In this document: positions 8,871 to 18,289 of the stretch, piece after piece | Layout: the number at the start of each line of letters is the position of its first letter | How positions within the stretch are numbered: the stretch's first letter is position 1 | Source of the DNA: Rhodanobacter ginsengisoli | GTDB lineage: Bacteria > Pseudomonadota > Gammaproteobacteria > Xanthomonadales > Rhodanobacteraceae | DNA length: 64,000 nucleotides | NCBI RefSeq assembly: GCF_042657065.1 | Contig: NZ_JBHSNF010000003.1 | Coordinates: 124,001-188,000 of the forward strand | Reading direction: 5' to 3' | The notes under the pieces: generated by a model | Seen by the model: the letters and a program-made list of their open reading frames with translations, nothing else | What the model was told of the DNA's origin: nothing | The model's database searches: none | Made by a program: the position numbers and the translations under genes

Positions 8871-9539
8871 ATGTCCGCTACATCGAGCGTGCTGATCCCG
8901 CGCTACAGTTTCGGTGACGAGCTGGCCAGCAGCGTCATCCACGGCATCGGCATCGTGCTCAGCATCGCCGGTCTGGCCGTGCTGGTGGCCTTCGCGGCAC
9001 TGCACGGCAACGCGCTGACCGTAGTCGCCTGCGCGGTGTTCGGCACCTCGCTGGTGCTGCTGTATACCGCTTCGACCCTGTATCACTCGATTTCCGTTGC
9101 CGCCGCCAAGCCGGTCCTGCGTGCGCTCGACCACATCGCGATCTACGTGTTGATCGCCGGGACCTATACCCCGTTCACCCTGATCGCCTTGCCGGGTGCC
9201 TGGGGCTGGAGCCTGTTCGTGGCCGTGTGGACATTGGCGCTGGTCGGCAGTGCGCTGGAACTGGGCCTGCTCAGGCGCTATCACCGGCTGGCGGTGCTGC
9301 TGTACGTGGGCATGGGCTGGATCGGCATGATCGCGTTCGAGCCGCTCAGCAAGCATCTGCAGGCCGGCGGCATCACGCTGCTGATCGGCGGTGGCCTGGC
9401 CTATACGCTGGGCGTGCCGTTCTACCTGTGGCGCAAGCTGCCGTATCACCACGCGCTCTGGCATGTGTTCGTGCTGACCGGCAGCGTGCTGCATTTCCTC
9501 GCCGTGCTGCTGTACGTGATACCCGCGCCGACGGCATGA
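8871..9539 (+). CDS. Hemolysin III family membrane protein (PAQR-like)
   Basis: Encodes 222 residues with seven predicted membrane helices. Family signatures are present: the N-terminal ELASSVIHGIG, the STLYHS motif in the second-to-third helix region with ALDHIAIYVLIAGTYTPF, and the C-terminal YHHALWHVFVLTGSVLHF. The histidines and acidic residue of these motifs form the presumed metal site. Despite its name, the usual function of bacterial members is unclear; E. coli YqfA is one. The stop codon overlaps the ATG of the TfoX-N gene. Confidence 0.9.
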   Translation: MSATSSVLIPRYSFGDELASSVIHGIGIVLSIAGLAVLVAFAALHGNALTVVACAVFGTSLVLLYTASTLYHSISVAAAKPVLRALDHIAIYVLIAGTYTPFTLIALPGAWGWSLFVAVWTLALVGSALELGLLRRYHRLAVLLYVGMGWIGMIAFEPLSKHLQAGGITLLIGGGLAYTLGVPFYLWRKLPYHHALWHVFVLTGSVLHFLAVLLYVIPAPTA

Positions 9540-9886
9540 GTCCGCCGCCGACGCTGGCGGACTTGCGCCGCGATCTGGAGGATGCGGCGGCGCATCTGGG
9601 CAAGCCGCACGACCTGCGGTTCAAGCCGATGTTCGGCGGCCTGATGGCGTATCTCGACGAAAAGCCATGCGCGTGGCTGGTGCACGGCAAGCTGGCGTTG
9701 AAGCTGGCGCCGGTCGACCAGCCCGCGCTGTTGCAGCTGAAAGGGGCGTCGCGACTGATCGCCAGGCCGGGTGCGGCGCCGAGCCGGCACTACATCGTGC
9801 TGCCTGCCACGCTAGTCCGCGATACCGTTCAGTTTGCCGGCTGGCTGGCCCGGAGTGCCGCCGGTGCGGGACAGCGGCGGCGCTGA
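9536..9886 (+). CDS. TfoX N-terminal domain protein
   Basis: Encodes 116 residues and starts in an ATGA overlap with the hemolysin III gene, so it is probably translationally coupled. The segment KPMFGGLMAYLDEKPCAWL and the following KLALKLAP match the TfoX-N fold found in short stand-alone proteins. In full-length TfoX this domain accompanies competence regulation. A single-domain protein such as this has no assigned role. The C-terminus ends in a basic AGQRRR tail. Confidence 0.75.
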   Translation: MSPPPTLADLRRDLEDAAAHLGKPHDLRFKPMFGGLMAYLDEKPCAWLVHGKLALKLAPVDQPALLQLKGASRLIARPGAAPSRHYIVLPATLVRDTVQFAGWLARSAAGAGQRRR

Positions 9887-9922
9887 TCCATGCCGTGGCC
9901 GTCCGCACGCCGAGTTGCCGCG

Positions 9923-10405
9923 TCAACCGAAAAGCATCGCCAGTCCGAACAGCCCGACCATGACGAAAGAGAGCACCAACTTGATCAGGGTGCCGAACAG
10001 CAGGCCGAGCCAGGTGCCGACGCCGACATGCGCCGACCGCAGCACGCTGGTGCCGGACGCCAGTTCGCCGGCGAGCGCGCCCAGGAAGGGTCCGAACAGC
10101 AGGCCCGGAACGCCGAGGAACATCCCGATCAGGGTGCCCAGGCTGGCGCCCCACAGGGCCAGTTTGCTGGCGCCGACGCGCCTGGCGCCCAGCGTGCCCG
10201 CGATGAAATCGACGACCACGCCGAGACTGCCCAGGGCGCCGATGAGCAGCAGCCACCACCACCCGAGATGCTGGTAATGGTCCACCGCCGCGACCAGCCA
10301 GATGCCGCCGAAGATCATCGGGATGCCGGGCAAGGCCGGCAGCACGGAACCCGCCAGTCCGCCGACGATCAGCAGGGCGGCGAGCACGTACAGCGCAATA
10401 TCCAT
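9923..10405 (-). CDS. DUF456 family membrane protein
   Basis: Encodes 160 residues, highly hydrophobic with about four or five helices. The N-terminal SVLPALPGIPMIFGG motif and the middle GASLGTLIGMFLGVPGLLFGPFLGALAGE are signatures of DUF456. This is an inner-membrane protein of unknown function, about 160 residues in other bacteria too. It is convergent with the TfoX-N gene (36-bp gap). Confidence 0.85.
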   Translation of the reverse strand: MDIALYVLAALLIVGGLAGSVLPALPGIPMIFGGIWLVAAVDHYQHLGWWWLLLIGALGSLGVVVDFIAGTLGARRVGASKLALWGASLGTLIGMFLGVPGLLFGPFLGALAGELASGTSVLRSAHVGVGTWLGLLFGTLIKLVLSFVMVGLFGLAMLFG

Positions 10406-10537
10406 CAGGCGGATGTCCTCATGCGGTCAAGCCGGCATTGGAGCAGAAACGAGTGAAGAGGAGCGAGAAACGGGAGGGCGCATGAATGCATTGCCTTGCA
10501 CTCGTTCCCCACTCCTCTCCACTCACTCCCCACCCGG

Positions 10538-11314
10538 CTACTTCTCCACGAATGCCCGCTCGATCACGTAATCGCCCGGCTCGCGCGTACGCGGCGATGC
10601 ACGAAAACCGCGTCCGTCGAGCAGGGTGGACAAGTCCTCCAGCATCGCCGGGCTGCCACACAGCATCACCCGGTCGGTCGCGGGATTCAGTGGCGGCAGG
10701 CCGGTGGCCTCACTCATCACGCCATCGGCGATGGCATCGGTGATGCGGCCGCGATGACGGAAGGGTTCGCGCGTCACGGTGGGGTAGTAGATCAGTTTTT
10801 CGCGCACCAGCTCGCCGAGGTATTCGTGCTGCGGCAGCTCGCGCTCGAGGTAATCGGCATAGGCCAGGTCGCTGATGTGGCGCACGCCGTGGGCCAGCAC
10901 GATCCGCTCGAAGCAGTCGTAGGTCTGCGGGTCGCGGATGATGCTCAGGAACGGCGCCAGCCCGGTGCCGGTGCCCAGCAGGTAGAGGTTGCGGCCGGGC
11001 TTGAGGTCGTTCAGCACGAGGGTGCCGGTGGGCTTGCGCGTGACGATGATCGGGTCGCCGGGCTTGAGGTGCTGCAGGCGCGAGGTGAGCGGCCCGTTCG
11101 CGACCTTGATCGAGAAGAATTCCAGGTGCTCTTCCCAGCTGGCGCTGGCAATCGAATACGCACGCATCAGCGGACGCCCTTCGGTTTCCAGGCCGATCAT
11201 CACGAACTGGCCGCTGTCGAAGCGAAAGCCCGGATCGCGCGTGGTGCGGAAGCTGAAAAGCGTGTCGTTCCAGTGCTGCACGTCGATCACGTGCTCGGTT
11301 GCCATTGCCACCAT
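10538..11314 (-). CDS. fpr: Ferredoxin--NADP reductase
   Basis: Encodes 258 residues from ATG 11314, the normal length for bacterial FNR. A GAGA stretch about 10 bases upstream supports this start; ATG 11305 is an alternative. The FAD-binding motif MRAYSIAS follows a flavodoxin-reductase barrel, and the NADP half has LLGTGTGLAPFLSI and VMLCGSPAMLEDL. The short C-terminus ending YVIERAFVEK is typical of the bacterial subclass. It moves electrons between NADPH and ferredoxin/flavodoxin in the cytoplasm, often in redox-stress defence. Confidence 0.93.
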   Translation of the reverse strand: MVAMATEHVIDVQHWNDTLFSFRTTRDPGFRFDSGQFVMIGLETEGRPLMRAYSIASASWEEHLEFFSIKVANGPLTSRLQHLKPGDPIIVTRKPTGTLVLNDLKPGRNLYLLGTGTGLAPFLSIIRDPQTYDCFERIVLAHGVRHISDLAYADYLERELPQHEYLGELVREKLIYYPTVTREPFRHRGRITDAIADGVMSEATGLPPLNPATDRVMLCGSPAMLEDLSTLLDGRGFRASPRTREPGDYVIERAFVEK

Positions 11315-11689
11315 GGTGGGTTGTCTCGTGTAATTGCCGGGTTGCGCCCGAAGAATCGGCATGCTCGACGGCCCGGCGGGGCCGGAGGCGAAGACTCGCG
11401 GACTGGGCGGCGTTGCCGTGGGGCCTTGCGAGCGCCGGGATGATCGCGGCGACAGCGGCACAGGATACGCGAGTGGGCATGAACGCGCCTGTGCCCGGCA
11501 GACGATGGGGGGCGGTTGCGCGCGATCTGCGACATCACGCCGCGCCGGGCCCCTCGCCGGACGGCGAGTCGGCGCATCCCCGAACCGACCTCGCCGCGGG
11601 AAGCGTCCGGCGTCGTGGATGGCCGGGCGGCATGCCACCGGAACGATTCATCGGTTCTGTGACCGATCGCGGTTTCTGCGGCCTGCAGT

Positions 11690-11704
11690 CGATGTACTAC
11701 ATCG
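11690..11704. promoter_or_regulatory. 15-bp palindrome, possible operator
   Basis: CGATGTA and TACATCG form perfect 7-bp arms around a single central base. It lies about 205 bp upstream of the sigma-54 activator start and could be a dimer-binding site. Only the symmetry is observed; the function is inferred. Confidence 0.3.
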
Positions 11705-11852
11705 CTGCGGGCTCAGGTACTACAGCGGCAGATTCCGATACATCACCTCCGGGGCGTTGTTGAACTACAGCGCCGATAATGCGCATACTGCATCGTTGCT
11801 CCGATTTGATGCGTTGCGGTCAGATCGGGAGGGATGCCAGGGGGATTCGTTG

Positions 11853-11873
11853 CACGTCATCAATGATGACGTG
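11853..11873. promoter_or_regulatory. Perfect 10-bp inverted repeat upstream of the sigma-54 activator
   Basis: The arms CACGTCATCA and TGATGACGTG flank one base, giving a 21-bp perfect palindrome that ends 34 bp before the activator ATG. It shares the 11-mer core GTCATCNNTGA with the palindrome in front of the eCIS promoter. It may be an autoregulatory site for the activator or a site for another dimeric regulator. It has no T-run, so a terminator is unlikely. Confidence 0.5.
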
Positions 11874-11907
11874 GCAGGTTTCTTGATGGTGACTTCGGGG
11901 ATAGACG

Positions 11908-12894
11908 ATGCCGATCATGCTCGGCCAATCCCAGGCAATCCAGGCAGTGCGTGCGCAACTGCAGCGCTACGCCGATTGCGATGTGCAACTTCTGATCGAG
12001 GGTGAGACCGGGACCGGCAAGGAACTCGCGGCACGGGAGATCCACTATGCCAGCGCCCGGCGCAAGCATCCGTTCGTGCCGGTCAATTGCGGCGCGATTC
12101 CCGACAGCCTCATCGAGAACGAACTGTTCGGGCATGACCGCGGTGCCTTCACCGACGCCAAGGCCGCGCAGCCGGGGCTGATCGATCATGCGCGTGGCGG
12201 CACGTTGTTTCTCGACGAAGTGGATGCGCTTTCCGGCAAGGGTCAGGTCACCCTGCTGCGATTTCTGCAGGACAACGAATACCGTCCCGTCGGCGGTGGC
12301 GCAACGCGGATCTCCGACGCGCGCATCATTGCCGCCACCAACATGAATCTGGAATCGCAGGTCGCCGCGGGGCATTTCCGTCGTGACCTGCAGTACCGGC
12401 TCAATGCGCTCTACATCAGGTTGCCGCCCCTGCGCGAGCGTGAAGGGGACGTGGCCCTGCTGGCGGAGCATTTCCTGCAGGCCGCCGCGCTCAAGCTGCG
12501 TGGGCCGCCCAAGCGCTGGGGCGAGGACGCCATGCGTGCACTCATCGCCCATGCGTGGCCGGGCAATGTCCGCGAACTGGACAACATCGCGCTGCGTGCC
12601 TACATGTCGGCCGAGTCCGCGGTCATCGGCATCGACGAGCTGTCGGTGGCTGAGCCGGCGTTTGCGGGTTTGGAGCCGGACTCCCGACATCGCACGAATG
12701 AGCCGGATGTCGGCTTCAGTGCGGCAAAGACCCACGCCATCCGGAAGTTCGAGCAGGATTACCTGTCCCGGCTGATGCAACGGGCCAGCGGCAATATCAG
12801 CGCGGCCGCCCGCTTGTCCGGCACCGAGCGCCGGCAGCTGGGCAAGCTGCTTGCCAAGCACGGCATCGAAACGAAGCAGTACCGCCCGCGCTGA
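11908..12894 (+). CDS. Sigma-54-dependent activator without receiver domain (PspF/HrpS-like)
   Basis: Encodes 328 residues. The AAA+ domain starts almost at residue 1: Walker A GETGTGKE (32-39), the sigma-54-contacting GAFTDA loop (79-84), and Walker B GTLFLDEVDAL (about 98-108). Later conserved motifs include FRRDLQYRLNALYIRLPPLRER and WPGNVREL. The C-terminus (about 290-322) is a Fis-type HTH (NISAAARLSGTERRQLGKLL). No receiver, GAF or PAS domain precedes the ATPase, as in PspF or HrpR/S. It lies directly upstream of the eCIS operon and its sigma-54 promoter, so it is very probably the dedicated activator. How its activity is controlled is not visible. Confidence 0.93.
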   Translation: MPIMLGQSQAIQAVRAQLQRYADCDVQLLIEGETGTGKELAAREIHYASARRKHPFVPVNCGAIPDSLIENELFGHDRGAFTDAKAAQPGLIDHARGGTLFLDEVDALSGKGQVTLLRFLQDNEYRPVGGGATRISDARIIAATNMNLESQVAAGHFRRDLQYRLNALYIRLPPLREREGDVALLAEHFLQAAALKLRGPPKRWGEDAMRALIAHAWPGNVRELDNIALRAYMSAESAVIGIDELSVAEPAFAGLEPDSRHRTNEPDVGFSAAKTHAIRKFEQDYLSRLMQRASGNISAAARLSGTERRQLGKLLAKHGIETKQYRPR

Positions 12895-12960
12895 TCCGTC
12901 CCGGTTGCGCCAGTCCCGGGAAGATGTTGCGGTCCGGGTGCGCGCGCTCCCACCGCGTCG

Positions 12961-12990
12961 GGCAATCGGGTCATCGCTGACCCGATCGCC
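12961..12990. promoter_or_regulatory. 30-bp imperfect palindrome, candidate upstream activating sequence
   Basis: GGCAATCGGGTCA and TGACCCGATCGCC flank TCGC; 13 of 15 symmetric pairs match. Its centre lies about 85 bp upstream of the predicted sigma-54 transcription start, a usual place for an enhancer bound by the activator. The core GTCATCGCTGA (12970-12980) matches 9 of 11 bases with the palindrome upstream of the activator gene. A terminator for the activator gene is an alternative, but no T-run follows. Confidence 0.55.
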
Positions 12991-13033
12991 TCGCTTCGAC
13001 GCCCGCCCGGGCGCCATTTCCTCACGCCGCCGA

Positions 13034-13050
13034 TTGGCACGCATGTTGCC
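13034..13050 (+). promoter_or_regulatory. Sigma-54 promoter of the eCIS operon
   Basis: The sequence TTGGCACGCATGTTGC (13034-13049) is an exact match to the -24/-12 consensus TGGCAC-N5-TTGC. Transcription would start near 13061, giving a leader of about 31 nt before ATG 13092. It lies between a sigma-54 activator gene and the eCIS structural genes, on the correct strand. Position and exact match make chance unlikely. Confidence 0.88.
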
Positions 13051-13091
13051 TCGGTGCGATACCACAACAGACGTGCGCGCAGACGGGTGCC

Positions 13092-13370
13092 ATGACCAAG
13101 CATCGTGCCAACGACACGACGGGCGAGAGCGAAATGGAAATCGAGTATTCGGTGCTCGAGTACCTGTATCGCCATCCGCAAGCCGCGGACACGCTGCGCG
13201 GCATCGTCGACTGGTGGCTGCCGCAGCAGCGCTACGAGAGCGACAGCCTGCGCATCGAGCACGTGCTGGGCAGGCTGGTGGCGCAGGGACGGCTGCACTG
13301 CGACCGGCTCCCCGGCGGTGAAGTGCTGTACGCACTGGACGAACACACGAGGTCGCCGCAGCCGCATTGA
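13092..13370 (+). CDS. Small winged-helix-like protein opening the eCIS operon
   Basis: Encodes 92 residues; an internal ATG at 13134 (MEIEYSVLEYL) preceded by GAGAG is an alternative start. From there the protein looks like a compact helix-helix-wing fold: YSVLEYLYRHPQAADTLRGI, then RIEHVLGRLVAQGRLHCDRL, then GGEVLYAL. This resembles a winged helix used for DNA or protein binding. It is the first gene after the sigma-54 promoter and lies 34 bp before the sheath gene. A regulatory or assembly-accessory role is possible; I do not recognise a named family. Confidence 0.65.
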   Translation: MTKHRANDTTGESEMEIEYSVLEYLYRHPQAADTLRGIVDWWLPQQRYESDSLRIEHVLGRLVAQGRLHCDRLPGGEVLYALDEHTRSPQPH

Positions 13371-13404
13371 CTGCGACGGGGTTTTCACGAGGGAGGACAG
13401 GCTC

Positions 13405-15013
<1,609 letters not shown>

Positions 15014-15025
15014 GAGGACAATGTC

Positions 15026-15556
15026 ATGGCTCAGTTCAGCGTCAATGCGCAGCGTTTCGATCCCTACAAGAATTTCAAGTTCCGGTTGAAATGGGATGGC
15101 CGTTATGTCGCCGGCATCAGCAAGGTGTCCGGCCTCAAGCGCACCACCGAAGTGGTCAAGCACCGCGAGGGCGGCGACCCCAGCAGCACGCGCAAGTCGC
15201 CGGGGCGGACCGAGTACGAGGCGATCACGGTCGAGCGCGGCGTCACCCACGACGTCGCGTTCGAGCAGTGGGCGAACAAGGTGTGGAACTTCGGTGCCGG
15301 CCTCGGCGCCGAGGTCTCGCTGAAGGATTTCCGCAAGGACCTGATCCTGGAGATCTACAACGAGGCTGGTCAGCTGGCGCTGGCCTACAAGCTCTACCGC
15401 TGCTGGGTCTCCGAGTTCCAGGCGATACCCGACCTCGACGCCAACGCGAACGCGGTCGCGATCCAGCACCTGAAGCTGGAGAACGAGGGTTGGGAGCGCG
15501 ACACCGGCGTGCCGGAACCGGCCGAACCCAGCTTCACCGTGCCCGCCGTCGGCTGA
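15026..15556 (+). CDS. Contractile injection system inner tube protein
   Basis: Encodes 176 residues. The start FDPYKNFKFRLKWDGRYVAG and the later GRTEYEAITVERGVTHD are hallmarks of the T4 gp19/Afp1-type tube family, as is the ending with a beta hairpin. Hexamers stack to form the rigid tube inside the sheath. It lies 12 bp after the sheath gene. A single canonical tube gene is seen; the CIS_tube-like protein at 26456 belongs to the adaptor group instead. Confidence 0.93.
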   Translation: MAQFSVNAQRFDPYKNFKFRLKWDGRYVAGISKVSGLKRTTEVVKHREGGDPSSTRKSPGRTEYEAITVERGVTHDVAFEQWANKVWNFGAGLGAEVSLKDFRKDLILEIYNEAGQLALAYKLYRCWVSEFQAIPDLDANANAVAIQHLKLENEGWERDTGVPEPAEPSFTVPAVG

Positions 15557-15561
15557 GCGCC

Positions 15562-16305
15562 ATGCATACACCCACGCCGGCACAGCTGCTGCAGGTCTGG
15601 GAACGCGGGGGCGAGCAATCCGCCGCGGCAAGCGCCCTGTTGCTGCTCGGCAGCTGTTGCGAAGACCATTCCGCCGAGGCCCTGGCGGCGCTGCCGCTGG
15701 GTCGGCGCGACGCCTTGCTGCTGCAGCTGCGCGCGCGCCTGTTCGGCGAGGACATCGACACGCTGGCGAGTTGTCCGCAATGCGCCGCGGTGGTCGAGGC
15801 GAGCTTCCGCTGTGACGACCTGCTGCTGCCGGCGTCGGGGGCGGAAGCTGCCACGCCGGTGTTGGAGCATGTATCGGATGCGCATGGCGTGCGCGTGCCA
15901 TTTCGCCTGCCCGACAGCAACGACCTGCTGGCGCTGGAGCATTGCACCGACGCCGGCCAGGCGCGCCAGCTGCTGCTCGCACGCTGCGTGCTGGCGGCGG
16001 ATACCGGCGCCGGATGCGACGTGCATGCGTTGCCGCCGCCGCTGCAGTCGGAGATCGCGCAGGCGATGGCGCAGGCCGATCCGCAGGCGGACCTGCAACT
16101 GGCCTTCCGCTGCCCGGATTGCGGTCATCGCTGGCAACCGATGTTCGATATCGCACGTTTCCTGTGGCAGGAACTGCACGCCTGGGCGCTGCACATGCTG
16201 CGCGAGGTGGACACGCTGGCGCAGGCCTATCACTGGCCCGAAGCGGACATCCTGGGCCTGAGCCCGCGTCGCCGCCAGGCCTATCTCGAGCTGTGCGCGC
16301 CATGA
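15562..16305 (+). CDS. eCIS accessory protein with two CPxC motifs (T4 gp28-type, tentative)
   Basis: Encodes 247 residues, starting 6 bp after the tube gene stop. Two widely spaced pairs, CPQC (71-74) and CPDC (184-187), could form one zinc ribbon in the folded protein. The rest is helical and leucine-rich, ending YHWPEADILGLSPRRRQAYLEL. A gene of this type, sometimes labelled a T4 gp28-like baseplate hub component, commonly follows the tube gene in phage-like and eCIS clusters. The assignment rests on position and the terminal motif. The stop overlaps the next ATG. Confidence 0.6.
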   Translation: MHTPTPAQLLQVWERGGEQSAAASALLLLGSCCEDHSAEALAALPLGRRDALLLQLRARLFGEDIDTLASCPQCAAVVEASFRCDDLLLPASGAEAATPVLEHVSDAHGVRVPFRLPDSNDLLALEHCTDAGQARQLLLARCVLAADTGAGCDVHALPPPLQSEIAQAMAQADPQADLQLAFRCPDCGHRWQPMFDIARFLWQELHAWALHMLREVDTLAQAYHWPEADILGLSPRRRQAYLELCAP

Positions 16306-17051
16306 GCGATTTCCTCGACCGGCTGGCGTCCAAGGCCATCGGCAGCGAGACCGCGCTGGTGCCGCGGTTGCCGTCGCTGTTCGAACCGTCGCGGAGGGCC
16401 CCGATTCTGCCGTTGGGCGACGAGGGAGACGCGCCCTCGCGGGGCCGCGAGGTGCCGGCGGCCACGAACGCGCTGCCCGCTGCGCCGCAGGTGCAGCCGA
16501 CGCACGCGGCAGGCCCGGCGAAATGGCGCCGGGCACAAGCGATGCCGATCGATCCTCCGCCTGTGTCGATGCCGGAGTTGGCCGTTGCGCCTGCGCAGCG
16601 CCCGTCGTCGGCGATCGAGCCCGCATCGCGGAGCACTCCGCCGCCCGAGCGACTTGCGGCGCCATCCATAGGGGAGCATCCGGACACGACCCGTCTGCCG
16701 TCACCGGTGTCGCCGCGGCAGACGCGTCTCGCGCCGGCGCGGCAGGCACCCGCGCCGCCGTCGGCCTGCGGCAGCCTGCGACCGGCGCCGACACCGATGC
16801 CGGTGTTTGCCGCGCCGCGCGCCGGTCCGGCGCCCGCGCCATCCGGCCAGGCCGCGGCACGGCGCGCGCCCGCCGTGCCGGTGGCCAGCGCGACCGGAGC
16901 CTCGAGCGAGCCGGTGGTGCACGTCAGCATCGGCCGGCTCGAAGTACGCGCGGCGGCCGCGACCGGCGATGGACCGCGGCGTCGCGATGGACCGCGGCCC
17001 TCCAGCCTGGACGACTATCTGCGCCAGCGCGGCGACAAGGGGGCGCGATGA
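16302..17051 (+). CDS. Proline/alanine-rich eCIS accessory protein
   Basis: Encodes 249 residues. The N-terminal 20 residues (MSDFLDRLASKAIGSETALV) form an amphipathic helix, and a long Pro/Ala-rich disordered linker follows (about 30-205). The C-terminal motif VVHVSIGRLEVRA is followed by SLDDYLRQRGDK. Short conserved ends joined by a low-complexity linker suggest a tether between two complex parts. It overlaps the genes before and after (ATGA). It is too short to be an obvious tape-measure protein. Function unknown. Confidence 0.7.
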   Translation: MSDFLDRLASKAIGSETALVPRLPSLFEPSRRAPILPLGDEGDAPSRGREVPAATNALPAAPQVQPTHAAGPAKWRRAQAMPIDPPPVSMPELAVAPAQRPSSAIEPASRSTPPPERLAAPSIGEHPDTTRLPSPVSPRQTRLAPARQAPAPPSACGSLRPAPTPMPVFAAPRAGPAPAPSGQAAARRAPAVPVASATGASSEPVVHVSIGRLEVRAAAATGDGPRRRDGPRPSSLDDYLRQRGDKGAR

Positions 17052-18289
17052 GCAACGTGCTGGCCATCGCCGCGGCCACGCGCACGCTGCGCAACCTGCT
17101 GCTGGCGCAGATGCCCGCGCTGGATCCCGAGCTGAGCGATCTGGAGGTCACGCTGCAGCCGCCGGACATCGCGCGCAAGGGCATCAGCAAGTCGCAACTC
17201 AACCTGTTCCTGTTCCAGGTGGTCGGCAACGCGGCGTGGAGCAACCTGGACATGCCCGGGCAGGTGCGCCCCGGCGAGAACGCGTCGCCGGCACTGGCCC
17301 TGAACCTGCATTACCTGATCACCGCCTGGGGTCGCGGCGAAAGCGACAGCGACGCGCTCAGCCACCGCGTGCTCGCCGCCGCGATGAGCACCCTGCACGA
17401 CCGCCGCGTGCTCGACGGAAACGACATCCGCAATGCGCTGCCGGACAACGATCTGGCCAGCCAGTTCGAGCGGGTGCGGATCACCCTGATGCCGCAGAGT
17501 GTGGAGGAGCTGTCCAAGCTGTGGACCGCGTTCCAGACCAACTACCGGGTGTCCGCGGCGTACGAGGCCGCGGTGGTGCTGATCGACAGTCAGGCCGCCA
17601 CGCGCGCACCGCTGCCGGTGTTGCGGCGCGGCGCGCAGGATCGCGGCGTATTCGCCAGCGCCAGCGCCGCGCCGGTGCTCGACAGCCTCGGCTATCCGCG
17701 GGCGCAGGTAGCGCTGCGACTGGGCGAGGACATCGTGCTGGGCGGCCGCCAGCTGACCACCGAGCATGCGCTGGTCCGCTTCAGTAGCCTGCGGTTGGAC
17801 GCGCCGGTCGACCTGCCGCCGCTGGCCGGCGCCGCCGGCACGCTGGGTGTGCATCTGGCCGATACCACCGAAGACGCCGATGCCGCGTCGCGCTGGGCGC
17901 CGGGCATCTACACGGTGGCGCTGCTGCTGCAGCCGCCGGGATTGCCGCCGCTGCTCAGCAACGAATTGCCGCTGGCGCTGGCGCCGCTCATCACGCTGGG
18001 TGCGCTGACTGCGGCGGCCGGCGACATCACGCTCAACCTGAGCTGCCTGCCGCGCCTTCGCGACGGCCAGCGGGTGTTCCTGCTGTTCGGCGACCGGCTG
18101 CTTCCGCCGCAGAGCATCAGCAATCCGGCGGACCTGCACCAGCCCACTGCACTGGTGTTCCAGGTGCCCGGCGTCAGCGCCGGCACCTACACCGTGCGCC
18201 TGCGGGTGGACGGTGCCGACAGCATTCCGGTCGACTTCAGCGGCAGCGTACCCGCGTTCGCCGGCAACCAGCAGGTGGTGGTGACATGA
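17048..18289 (+). CDS. eCIS tail terminator/cap protein (DUF4255, Pvc16/Afp16-like)
   Basis: Encodes 413 residues. The N-terminal ~200 residues are the DUF4255 domain: AIAAATRTLRNLL, the aromatic KSQLNLFLFQVVGNAAWSN, then ALNLHYLITAWG and the RVLAAAMSTLHDRRVL stretch. Family members terminate tube and sheath polymerisation at the top of the particle. The C-terminal half is an immunoglobulin-like beta domain (TLNLSCLPRLRDGQRVFLLF, then TYTVRLRVDG). It overlaps the AAA+ ATPase gene by 4 bp, the usual cap-ATPase pairing of eCIS loci. Confidence 0.92.
   Translation: MSNVLAIAAATRTLRNLLLAQMPALDPELSDLEVTLQPPDIARKGISKSQLNLFLFQVVGNAAWSNLDMPGQVRPGENASPALALNLHYLITAWGRGESDSDALSHRVLAAAMSTLHDRRVLDGNDIRNALPDNDLASQFERVRITLMPQSVEELSKLWTAFQTNYRVSAAYEAAVVLIDSQAATRAPLPVLRRGAQDRGVFASASAAPVLDSLGYPRAQVALRLGEDIVLGGRQLTTEHALVRFSSLRLDAPVDLPPLAGAAGTLGVHLADTTEDADAASRWAPGIYTVALLLQPPGLPPLLSNELPLALAPLITLGALTAAAGDITLNLSCLPRLRDGQRVFLLFGDRLLPPQSISNPADLHQPTALVFQVPGVSAGTYTVRLRVDGADSIPVDFSGSVPAFAGNQQVVVT

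Larger units (their letters stand above)
11315..11907. other. 593-bp regulatory/noncoding stretch upstream of the sigma-54 activator
   Basis: This lies between the divergent fpr gene and the sigma-54 activator gene. Long plus-strand frames run through it but look like non-coding frames (Arg/Gly-rich, no motif). I see no receiver or sensor domain decaying here. It holds two short palindromes, annotated separately. No convincing sigma-70 promoter could be picked out by eye. Confidence 0.4.
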
